From: Actinomucor elegans
Taxonomy: Eukaryota; Mucoromycota; Mucoromycetes; Mucorales; Mucoraceae
Assembly (NCBI GenBank): GCA_026027325.1
Contig: JAMSLZ010000004.1
Location: 2,046,001 to 2,110,000, forward strand
Direction of reading: 5' to 3'
DNA length: 64,000 nucleotides
Under the pieces are notes generated by a model. It was not told where the DNA came from. It saw nothing but the letters and a program-made list of their open reading frames with translations, and searched no databases. A program made the translations under genes and the position numbers. Below, piece by piece: positions 32,842 through 42,600 of the stretch; position 1 is the first letter of the stretch, and the number at the start of each line of letters is the position of its first letter.

Positions 32842-34474
32842 CAGTGACTTACAATACTGTCCGCATGTTTTGCAATTTTAGCTTCACATTATCATTACTC
32901 GCTCAATAATGGCTGCAAAAATATAAAAATAATATTATTTGAAAGCCCAATAAAATCACTATAATTGGTTGAAATCTCAGATCATATGACTTTCCTAATA
33001 TAGAGTATTAATTGTTTAAAAAAAGGAACATCATGCGGACAGTATTGTGAGTCCATTTTTAGATGCGAAATTCAACCCATAAGTTGAACATGATGGAAAT
33101 TGACTCAAAAACAAAGTTATCTTTCATCGCGCATACTCTCATTAATTCATTAAATCACAATCTTATTATACATTCTTAATTTATTTCATAAGTGATGAGA
33201 CCCATATCTGAAGACACACGACAAAATATCATTGGCGATCTCCAAGCAGGCTATTCCATTCGCCAGGTTGCCTATCGCACCAATGTTGGGCGCACGACAG
33301 TCAATAAAGTCGCCGCGGAACACTTACCTAATCGAAAGAAGCCAAAAGGAGGTAAACCTTTAAAGCTTAAAGAAGCGGATAAAAGATATTGCGTGCGACA
33401 GATTACAAGAGGAGGCCAGGGAAACGCAATAAGTGTTCAAAAACAATTGTCATTTGACTTTGGTTTATCTGTTTCACCGCAGACCGTGCGTAGGGCACTC
33501 AAGGCCGAAGGCTTAGGATCTATGGAAAAGGAAACAAAGCCAAACCTCAATGCCAAAAACATACGTGAGCGATTAGCTTGGGCAAAAAAGTATGCGGACT
33601 ATACGATAGCCGATTGGAGAAGGGTTATTTGGTCTGATGAGACTAAGATAAACCGCTTCTGCTCTGATGGTCGTACTTGGGTTTGGATTCGAGACAATGA
33701 GCCACTACAAGATCGCCACATTAAAGCAAACAAAAAAGCATGGTGGAGGAAGCATCATGATTTGGAGTTGCATATCTTGCATTGGAGTTGGATGGATGTG
33801 TAAGATCGATTCCATAATGGACAAGGAGCTTTATGGGACGATTCTGCGTGACGAACTGAGGAAAACGGTAAAGTTGGTCTGCCAATAAACAGGATTAAGA
33901 ACCAATCAGATCATCTTTCAACAGGATAACGACCCAAAACATACTTCTGGTACGGTCAAAGACTACCTCAAAAAACAAAAATTCGTAGTAATGGACTGGC
34001 CATCTCAATCTCCTGATCTTAATCCAATCGAGCATATGTGGGCCTTAGTCAAAAGACGACTAAATGACTATGATACTCCGCCTTCTAGCATGCAAGAGCT
34101 TTTTGAACGTGTTACAGACGTATGGTACTACAAAATTACCAAAGAAGAATGTTTGAATGTTATTGATAGTATGCCTTTACGCTGTGAAGCTGTCATCAAA
34201 GCGAAAGGCCGCTGGACCGATTATTAAAGCAGATTTATCAATAAACAAATTTTGTGAACCCCTGCTCACAATACTGTCCGCATGATGTTCCTTTTTTTAA
34301 ACGATTAATACTCTATATTAGGAAAGTCATATGATCTGAGATTTCAACCAATTGTAGTGATTTTATTGGGCTTTCAAATGATATTATTTTTACATTTTTG
34401 CAGCCATTATCGAGTGAGTAATGATAATGTGAAGCTAAAATTGCAAAACATGCGGACAGTATTGTAAGTCACTG
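32842..34474 (+). mobile_element. Tc1-C copy 3, dead, with unrelated flanks
   Basis: 1633 bp, nearly identical to the intact copy at 17042, TA on both sides. The left flank is the coding exon of the CACTA-like element's gene. The right flank is LINE ORF2 (cut at the TA in GCGTACTTTTGCG). The two flanks do not belong to one target sequence, so a rearrangement passed through this element. Confidence 0.9.
33195..34227 (+). pseudogene. Broken Tc1-C transposase (copy 3)
   Basis: Same protein as at 17395. A one-base insertion after DRHIK (about 33722) shifts the frame, and CAAGAA has become CAATAA (a stop, near 33885). All three catalytic motifs are still readable in pieces, showing recent inactivation. 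Confidence 0.9.
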
Positions 34475-34989
34475 TACTTTTGCGCACAGCACTTGAGCAA
34501 CAACTTGAAGGATTCCCATTGAGATTGGACCCTCAAAGGTTCACCCTTACCACCAGAGCTAGCATTGTCACCATCACCACCAGAAGATTCGAAAAAGAGA
34601 GACACCGTCTTGTCCAGCAATAGGAGAAACTCTGAATCCTCCAGCAGAGTGGGATTAAAGCGCCAACAGCCAGGGCCAATACGAGCACAAGCAGGCTGCA
34701 GATCGATTGTCAAAAGACAGTGATCGGTCCACACACCAGGAACATAATGGACTTGACCATTCACCAACCGAGTCACCAGCGAAGTATGACCAAAGATATA
34801 ATCAATAGTAGTACCAGCCCTAGGAAAAGTAATAGGACCGTCCGGGAAACAGTTGTTAAAGTGGAGACGAAGCCAATCATACAGCGGAGCCACAGAGGAA
34901 AGACTTGTCTCGGCAGAAGAGTGCAGATGAATGTTGAAGTCACCTACCAACATCCAAGGCGTGTTGGACACCTCAGACCACAAAGCAAG

Positions 34990-35221
34990 GACGGATATCT
35001 ACAATTAATATATCTTTTAAATCTATTGTATATGTCCTATTTTTTTTTAATATATCCATATATTTTATAATTTATAACTTTTTTTCATGAATTAAAATTA
35101 TTATTAAGTATAATAAACATTATCAAGAAGGCAACTGTTCCATTTTGCATGAAAAAGCAATATTATATTTATGCTTTCTCCTAATATACGTACCAAATTT
35201 ATATGAAACAAGATGTCCGTC
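34990..35221. repeat. D1 unit U, left copy (232 bp)
   Basis: Direct repeat identical to 37098-37329 by eye. Inverted ends GACGGATATCT / AGATGTCCGTC (one mismatch) make it look like a stand-alone MITE. No ORF. Confidence 0.92.
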
Positions 35222-35242
35222 TTCTATAACATTTTAAATTAG

Positions 35243-36715
35243 TTACTTACTATTCCAATATATATTAATACAATCAAAACTATTAAATTTACTGTAATGT
35301 ATCCATGAATTATCCTCATCACTGTAGTTTTGCCATTTCACAAGGTAATAACTATCTTCGACTATTAACCCTTTATGATCCAAAATAGTTTCAATTTCAT
35401 AACTTTCATTATTATCTATATCTATTTCCAAGTCCATTTTCTCATTATTATAAATATTATTATTTTTAAAATGAGCAATATTTGATAATTCTAATCCTAA
35501 AAATTGTTGCTGTAATAATTTCATTTTATCTAAATTGTTTATTCTTTCATTTAACTTTGGAAGTGATTTATAATTTTCATTATTATTCAAAATATCATTT
35601 TTGTATTTAAAATCAAAGCTATCATTAATCCAATATGAATGAAAATCACTATGTTCTATATTGTTTAGTTTAATATATTTTTTTAAATTAAAAAGGACAC
35701 ATGCAATTTTTAGTTGAATATTATATATATTTATATTAGTAGTTAAAAAAGGTTTTTTGTTATTTAATCTTTTAAAGATACATCCCAAATCTGAGAAAGT
35801 TTTTTCCATTTTAGACCGAAAACTTCCAAATTGATCGTTATAATTTATTTCAATTTCATTTAAGTTTATATTTTTATCTTTTCTGATAGGATATACGAAG
35901 TTATAGTCATTTAGATCAGAACTATTTATTATATTATCTACGTATAGGCTATATCCTCCATCTAATGCAATACAATCCATCAAATTTAGTTTATTTTCAA
36001 TATTCATATTTATAAGCATAGATCCATCATTATTAGTACTACATGGTTGACTGTCTGATACAAATAATACCATACCATTTGTATCTATTGCAACTTGTGT
36101 TCTAAACCCATTTTTTTTAAGTTTGTAACTATAATATATGGATTTATCTTCTGCACCATATACCATACCTCTTTTATCATGGCCGTCTAAATGTATTGTT
36201 ACTTGATTAAACAAATCTGGATTCTCTATCATTCCATTTAAAAGTCTAATTTTTATATTTGAAAACATGTTTTGTAAAGAAAAACTTAAAATCTTATTTA
36301 ATTTTAACATTCTATCTGATGAATAAAATTGTCTGTATATTTGATGAAAAGTACTTTTTGATATATAATCATCCATATCTTCAATTGATATATTCTCTAC
36401 TATAAAATATAATATCAATAAGCCTTTTTCTATATTATTATATGGTCCTCTATAATCTCTATCTCCAAATAATATAACTAGGAAGAAATAAACAGGTATT
36501 ATTCCTAACTTTTCTAATAAAATCTTTTTAATTTCTTTGATCTTTTTAATAGATATAATCTTTTTAGTGTGATATTTTTTTTGTTCAATCTCTGGCCAAC
36601 CATAATTTAAAAATTTCCAATAATCATTTGTTAGAATCTGATACTCCATTAATAAAGTATCCTTAACACTATTAATATTATCCATTTGTTCTTTTTTATA
36701 TTGAGATAAATTCAA
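35243..36715 (-). CDS. DDE transposase with C-terminal chromodomain (D1), 490 aa
   Basis: Single-exon transposase, predicted to cut and join the ends of composite D1. The catalytic core resembles the DDE_Tnp_4 (PIF/Harbinger-like) fold: VTIHLDGHDKRGMVYGAED (first Asp about residue 177), SYKLKKNGFRTQVAIDTNGM, MDCIALDGGYSLYVD (second Asp), and FGSFRSKMEKTFSDLGCIFK (a Glu in MEKTF as the probable third residue). The C-terminal 50 residues (SYEIETILDHKG, YYLVKWQNYSDEDNSWIHYS) are a chromodomain with its aromatic positions (Y, W, W) kept, expected to bind methylated histone H3 or similar. Homologous over its length to the D2 protein at 53778. Codon use is extremely AT-rich. No disruption. Confidence 0.85.
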   Translation of the reverse strand: MNLSQYKKEQMDNINSVKDTLLMEYQILTNDYWKFLNYGWPEIEQKKYHTKKIISIKKIKEIKKILLEKLGIIPVYFFLVILFGDRDYRGPYNNIEKGLLILYFIVENISIEDMDDYISKSTFHQIYRQFYSSDRMLKLNKILSFSLQNMFSNIKIRLLNGMIENPDLFNQVTIHLDGHDKRGMVYGAEDKSIYYSYKLKKNGFRTQVAIDTNGMVLFVSDSQPCSTNNDGSMLINMNIENKLNLMDCIALDGGYSLYVDNIINSSDLNDYNFVYPIRKDKNINLNEIEINYNDQFGSFRSKMEKTFSDLGCIFKRLNNKKPFLTTNINIYNIQLKIACVLFNLKKYIKLNNIEHSDFHSYWINDSFDFKYKNDILNNNENYKSLPKLNERINNLDKMKLLQQQFLGLELSNIAHFKNNNIYNNEKMDLEIDIDNNESYEIETILDHKGLIVEDSYYLVKWQNYSDEDNSWIHYSKFNSFDCINIYWNSK

Positions 36716-37097
36716 TTTTTTATAACTTAAAATAAAATTAATAATAATATATATACATTATTATGTTTTAGAAAACATTTTTTATTTTGAAAAGTTTGAA
36801 GTAATTCTAAAATTTATTAATTTTATATTTTGCTTAGTCAGCAAAATTGTAAAATCAATTATTTTTTTTGAACTTTTTATTAATAGACAGATTTATAAAT
36901 ATTTTGTGTTACACAAAATATAATAAATCCTAATTGTTTTAAAGAAATAGAAAATATAAAAAGTTCACAAATTGTGAACATTTTTAATTTTCATGGAATG
37001 ACAAACAAATTGATAATTTGAAAAGAATTGTAGTGTTAAGCTGATTTTATAATTCAGAATTTTATAGCAACAGAAACATTTCTCTATGGTTATAGTA

Positions 37098-37329
37098 GAC
37101 GGATATCTACAATTAATATATCTTTTAAATCTATTGTATATGTCCTATTTTTTTTTAATATATCCATATATTTTATAATTTATAACTTTTTTTCATGAAT
37201 TAAAATTATTATTAAGTATAATAAACATTATCAAGAAGGCAACTGTTCCATTTTGCATGAAAAAGCAATATTATATTTATGCTTTCTCCTAATATACGTA
37301 CCAAATTTATATGAAACAAGATGTCCGTC
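37098..37329. repeat. D1 unit U, right copy (232 bp)
   Basis: Identical in length, sequence and orientation to 34990-35221. It lies upstream of the transposase gene (380 bp from the start codon), so it could contribute promoter sequence. Confidence 0.92.
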
Positions 37330-37745
37330 AAGAGAGAGAAAAGATTGTATAAACAGTGGACGGTCCGAAGTCTGTGCCGGTGCATAGATATTGGCCACGC
37401 GACACAAGACATTATGCTGGGCATCCTTGACAGTAGCCACAACACAACGCTCATCCAGGAGAACTTGAGCAGCATCCAAAGAAAGACCAGGCTTGAGACA
37501 GACAATGGCACAATGTTTGGACACCACAAAGGGACAGCGAGGAAAGAAGAAAGAGAAAGAGCGGATTTGATGGTCAGTGAGAGAAGATTGAGAATAGAAG
37601 TGAGATACCTCTTGCAAGCAAAGGATATCCACACCGAGAGAACGAGCGCGTAGGTAAGAAGCGAACTCCTTTTGTGTTGTTTTTTGGGACTCCATAAAAA
37701 TGCTACGCACACTTAAGGAACCCAATCGAATGTTTTGACCTAGCA

Positions 37746-39206
37746 TTATACCCTATGGGCAGAAGAAGAAGACTTGGAAGACTTGGACGTCTTGATAGCA
37801 GAAGCAGAAGCCTTGGTCTTCGCCACATTCACAATATTCTTCTTGAGAAAGTCAATCTTGTTTTGTGTTTTAGCCTTGACTTTGCTCAAATCCATCATCT
37901 CTTGCACTGTATCAACCTTCATGGTTGAAGCAACCTCGTAGTCAGCAAACTTGGAAGCTCGAGCACCAGTAGGACTGTTGGGATCGTACTCTACTCTCTC
38001 GCCAGAGAGCAGAGGATCACCCTCACCATCGAGCTCCATGACTTCAATGATTGAGTCATCACCAGGAACATCACCAGGAACATCACCAGAGACACCACCA
38101 GTAACACCAGAGACACCACCAGTTGCACCAGAGACACCACCAGCAACACCAGAGACACCAGCAAAACCATCACAAACATCAACCAAGGGCTCAGAAGCCA
38201 CATCCTGCTCAACCAGCACAATGGGAGCCTCTTCAACAACTACATCACCGTCGTTTGACGTAGTGACAGGACCAAATTTCTTCACCCCAGACAAAGCCAC
38301 ATAATCATCGAGCTCAGCCTCGAAAGACTTCACAGCTTGCTTCTTAGCTTTACAGAATCTTGCAGTGTGGCCTTTCTCGCGACAAGAGAAACACATACGC
38401 TTAGCCAACTCAGGGCAGTCCTTACGGACATGACCCGACAAGCGACAAAAGTGGCAAACAGGAGGAGCATTTTTAAACTGAGCAGGAGCAAACATGTCCC
38501 AAGCACTCAAGTACAGCATTCTTGTTAAAGGCTGAGGAGGAACCACCTCACCATCCTCACCTTCCATGCCAACCGAGGTATCAATCAACACCGACATCTT
38601 GCCCTCAAAGTAGCCCTTACGAGTGTACTTCTTCAACTGGTACACCTTACCATAAAAAGCTAATGAATCCAACATGTCAACCAGAAAGGTAGCTCTGTTG
38701 GGAGTACAACACACCAAATTAAACTGAACATGGGTCAGATTACCACCCACAGAAGAGCCAGAGCCAGAGCTAGTAGAAACGGCCTTGTATACAACACCAT
38801 TCACAGTAACACCATCATTGACAGCTTTGGTAGCGTCCGCCTTGCTATCGAAATTAGCTTCGACCAGAAGATCACCACCAGCACTTGCACGCATAGAACT
38901 AATGTGTCGGAAGTCCACATTAGCACCAACTTGTTCTTCAATGACCTTATACGCGTCAGTACGGTCACCAAACAGCTTCCCAGGGAAAGAGAACAGAACA
39001 GAGCTTGAACAAAGCGCCTGCTCCACCAGAGCAGCGGCTTTGCGCACCAACAGTTCGGACTTGAGGTCATCATCTTCAAAGATGACCTCACCAACAAGAG
39101 GAACAGCAGAGTTGTCGACATTACGTCGACCAGGAGTCAATGGAACCTTCTTGGAGGCACCACGGGCAACAACAGTTGTCCAGGACACGGCAGAATTTTC
39201 AGTCAT
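37746..39206 (-). CDS. LINE L0 ORF1, gag-like CCHC protein, 486 aa
   Basis: RNA-binding nucleocapsid-like protein of the LINE. Starts MTENSAVSWTTVVARGASKK. The central part is conserved with the other ORF1s (VYQLKKYTRKGYFEGKMSVL). It has two tandem CCHC zinc knuckles: CHFCRLSGHVRKDC and CFSCREKGHTARFC. Beyond these is a Gly/Val/Ser repeat (GGVSG, GVTGGVSGDVPGD) of variable length among copies. The tail KTKASASAIKTSKSSKSSSS ends at the TAATG that starts ORF2. Intact. Confidence 0.88.
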   Translation of the reverse strand: MTENSAVSWTTVVARGASKKVPLTPGRRNVDNSAVPLVGEVIFEDDDLKSELLVRKAAALVEQALCSSSVLFSFPGKLFGDRTDAYKVIEEQVGANVDFRHISSMRASAGGDLLVEANFDSKADATKAVNDGVTVNGVVYKAVSTSSGSGSSVGGNLTHVQFNLVCCTPNRATFLVDMLDSLAFYGKVYQLKKYTRKGYFEGKMSVLIDTSVGMEGEDGEVVPPQPLTRMLYLSAWDMFAPAQFKNAPPVCHFCRLSGHVRKDCPELAKRMCFSCREKGHTARFCKAKKQAVKSFEAELDDYVALSGVKKFGPVTTSNDGDVVVEEAPIVLVEQDVASEPLVDVCDGFAGVSGVAGGVSGATGGVSGVTGGVSGDVPGDVPGDDSIIEVMELDGEGDPLLSGERVEYDPNSPTGARASKFADYEVASTMKVDTVQEMMDLSKVKAKTQNKIDFLKKNIVNVAKTKASASAIKTSKSSKSSSSAHRV

Positions 39207-39412
39207 GTGCCAGATTTCTAGAAAATGGCGAGATTACGAAAAAAAAAAATTTTGAGATGTCGAAATTGGCTTTTTTTTTTTTTGTATTATAGATGTCGAA
39301 ATTGGCGAATTGAGATGTCAAGATCGAGCGAAATGTGGAAAAAGTTGGAGATGTGCAAAAATAATTATACCACCAGAAGCGCAGCGACGAGTAGAAGACG
39401 AATACGAAACAA

Positions 39413-39490
39413 GAGAGCACGCTGTTCACCATAAGTGAAAGCAACTTTGGACCTAATCACCGGAGGGAGAGCCAGAGAAACAGGACCAAA
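39413..39490 (-). repeat. ORF2-derived 78-bp fragment in the L0 5' region
   Basis: Nearly identical to ORF2 of L1 at about 40310-40387 (shared run through CACTTACGATGAACAGCGTG with two differences). It replaces the piece of 5' UTR found at the same place in L1 and L2 (GCGGAGATGGATGGATT). Same strand as the LINE. Confidence 0.85.
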
Positions 39491-39603
39491 ACAAAAAACC
39501 AGACGGATGCAAAATTTTTTTGCGAAAGAGCTTTTTTTTTTTTTTTGTATTAAATGTAATTTATTAATCTTAAAGTGGTTTTACAAAGCTAAATTACAAT
39601 GGA

Positions 39604-42600
39604 CTAATCTAATGTTGTGCTAGTAAACTCATCAGGAGTTCTACTATCTAAGAAAGTGGTGATAACAAAGCTGTTATCTGTCTTGAAGGAATTGAGGACC
39701 CAAGCTGAGGACCAAGTATCATCATGAATAACACATCGCCAATGTGCAGCCCATAAGGTATAGAAGATCGAACCCAAAATGGAAAGCACATCCGCGTCAA
39801 GCGGTTTACAATCGAGGCCACTTAGAGAGACAAGAGCAGCCCAGATGTTCGCATCAGACGGAAAGTCTTCACCCAAAGAGAGAAAGGCAAGAGCTTGACG
39901 CCAGTAGTCCGACTTTTGCGGGCAACCGACAGCAAAATGGTACAAGTCTTCATTAGCACCGCAGAGAACACAGAAAGGAGAAGGAAACTGCTGAGGAGAC
40001 CAGCGATTCACCCGAGAGCGATAACCAATCTTGTCGTGAAGCAGGCGCCACCAGGGAGTGAAAGCCTTGGCCACCATGGGAAGGGACCAAAACAAACGCC
40101 AAAAGAAAGGACGCAAAAGCAAGTGAGAAGCCACAGCCAAAGGAGGACCAGGACGAGCAGAAACAACAGAGTGATCAGCGTGCCAGAAGCGACGCAAGAC
40201 ACCAAGAGGGAGTTTGACCACAGATACCACCGAAGAGGGACCAGAAGGAACAGTCCAATGACGGGTCGATGGCATCCAGGAAGAAGCACCAGAACGAGAC
40301 ACCGGAAGAGCACGCTGTTCATCGTAAGTGAAAGCAACTTTGGACCTAATCACCGGAGGGAGAGCCAGAGAAACAGGACCAAAAGGAGGACTTAAACCAT
40401 AATAAACCGACTTGACATGGCTGGAACTTGGCAGAGCCTTATTGGAGAACAGGGTACCAGAGTGAATATTCCAGTGGAATATGTCAGACATGAGATACTT
40501 GGGAGCAACAGACGAAGGAACAAAACCAGGAGACAGATCATGAGCAACACCAGGAACAGAAGACACCACACAGCACAAAGGAAGATCCAGAAACCACCGA
40601 GAAGACCAAGAAGAATGCACCACCAGAGGGGGTAGCCGAACCAGAAGCTTGGTTAGATGATCCAGGGTTGGAATGCTATTCAACCGAGGCTTGAATCGTG
40701 ATGGATACATCAACCAAGGGAGAACCGAAGAATGACCAGAATAGGCTTGAAAGCAGAACACCAACCAAGGAGACACAAAATCCGAAGACACCAGAGGACG
40801 AAGCAGACGTTGAACATACACAAGATGCAAAGCAAAGCTCTGATCTTGGATGTCCACCAGACCAACACCACCATACTTGCGAGGAAGACACAAAGAAGAC
40901 CAAGACGGCGCGGGCCAAAACGATGCCACATACTTGCGCACTACTGCCTTGATATCCAGAAGCCACTTGCCAGGCACAGGAACCACACGAAGAAGATGAT
41001 ACACCTTGGAGAGCAACAGAGAATTCGCCACCAGACCAGTACCACGAATAGATAGGTGTCGTTCACGAAGCATGTTTGCATGCCTCTCCAACTTGACTTT
41101 GACACCATCCAGGAAATGCAACAACTGAGCATCGGTATGATACAGTGGATAACCAAGGTAACGCACCGAGCCAACAGACGACGAATCATGCCACTCTACA
41201 CCAGCAGCAGAAGCTATATCAACCCAAGGCTGATGAGCCACACCAGAAAGAGACACCAGAACAGTCTTGCTGAGATTCACCTTGGCGTTGGAGGCACGAC
41301 CATAGACCTCAAGAAGAGACAGAAGCACCAACCATTCACCAGGCGAAGACAAGAACACCTCAAGATCATCGGCATAACTGAGAAGCTTGATAGGAGCCGG
41401 AGGGGAAGAACCACTGACGAAATCAAGCGGGTAGTTACCCGTATCATCACCCAAATCAAGATGGACCTTTTGAGGGTTAGGGAGCCAAGTCCGAGGAACC
41501 ACCACAGGAGCCAGAGAAACACCAGACAGAGAAGAACAAGCCAAGACAGACCGCAACAGGGGTTCAAAGGCCAAGTTGAACAACAGAGGTGATAGTGGAT
41601 CACCCTGCCTAAGGCCACGCAACTGAGGAACAGCTGCTCCTAACCACCCGTTAATGGACACGGAGATCTTGGTACCAAAGAACAAAGAAGAGAGACAACC
41701 AACCAGACCAGAAGGAAAACCAAAACGAAGCAACACACGCCGAAGATACTCAGGATGGACTCGATCATAAGCCTTCTCTTGATCAAGTAACACCGCAACT
41801 TGAGGAAGGTTTGGAGCCACCGACCGAAGATTAGCCATCAACGTTTGATTCAACCACCCATTATCCGAGATCAATCGATGAGGAAGGAACCCAGTTTGAT
41901 AGCGGTTGATCAGCTTGGGAAGAACACGGTTGAACCTATTGGCCAGCAACTTGGTAAACAACTTGGCATCCGAGTTGATCAGAGAGAGAGGACGCCAGTT
42001 AGCCAAGAGCAGAGGATCACCTTTCTTGAACAAAAGCACCATCCGAGTTTGTTGCCACGAAGGAGGAAACACACCAGAGAAAGCACCACCAAGGACTGCC
42101 ACCAGCAAGTCCAGAAAAGGTCGCGAACGACCAGCCAAGTAATGATATACCTCGAAAGGGATACCATCCATGCCAGGAGACCGAGACCTAGGGGCGTGAG
42201 CCAGTAGATCCAGCACCGTAACGGCATTAGGCAGAGCCATCAGATACTTGGCATCATCCGAAGACAACACCACTTCTTCAGGAATACCATTCAAAAGAGA
42301 GTCCACGGCTTCGGCATCGATGTCGTCCGGGGTGTATAGCTTTCGGTAGAAACCACGAGCCTCCCGAAGTATATCAGCCGCTTCCACCAAGACCTCACCA
42401 GTAGTAGAGCACTTCAAGGACTGGATTGTCTGTTGAGACTGGCGATCCTTGATGACACGATAGAAATACTTGTTGTTACGTTCACCCAGTTCATGCCAAT
42501 GAGTGGCAGAGCGAAGCATATTCTGGCGTGTTTCTTTCTGAATCTGACCATCAATCAATTTCTCTAGCTCATGCACCACCTGAAGAGGAAGTGAATCATC

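Larger units (their letters stand above)
34990..37329 (-). mobile_element. Composite transposon D1 (U-transposase-U), 2340 bp, TSD AAG
   Basis: Inserted in LINE ORF2 with a 3-bp duplication AAG (34987-34989 and 37330-37332); the empty site is visible in L1 at about 43240. The ends are two identical 232-bp direct repeats (34990-35221, 37098-37329), each beginning GACGGATATCT and ending AGATGTCCGTC. Between them lies a 1876-bp module whose own ends are TTCTATAAC and GTTATAGTA (inverted, one mismatch), holding one transposase-chromodomain gene. Much more AT-rich than the LINE around it. Excision of the block plus one AAG restores the LINE frame. Confidence 0.9.
34477..37746 (-). pseudogene. LINE L0 ORF2, endonuclease part only, interrupted
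   Basis: The APE-type endonuclease domain reads from 37746 (GSLSVRSIFMESQKTTQKEF; VDILCLQEVSHF; ANIYAPAQTSDR) to 37330. It resumes at 34986 (WSEVSNTPWMLVGDFNIHLH; AGTTIDYIFGH; VPGVWTDHCLLTIDL) and stops at the Tc1 border. Piece lengths of 417 and 510 nt are multiples of three once one AAG is discounted, so the composite insertion alone broke the frame. The endonuclease would nick target DNA; without RT it is dead. Confidence 0.88.
34477..39531 (-). mobile_element. LINE copy L0, 3' part missing, split by a composite transposon
   Basis: Minus-strand non-LTR retrotransposon. ORF1 is 39206-37746 and ORF2 begins at 37746. The composite element at 34990-37329 interrupts ORF2, and LINE sequence ends at the Tc1 border (34476), so reverse transcriptase and the 3' end are gone. 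The 5' region (39207-39531) contains a stray ORF2 fragment at 39413-39490. Confidence 0.88.

Noticed and set aside
34990..37329. D1 direct repeats as LTRs of a retrotransposon
   Set aside because: Repeat ends are not TG...CA, the TSD is 3 bp, there is no primer-binding site or RT, and the enclosed gene is a DDE transposase with its own short inverted ends.
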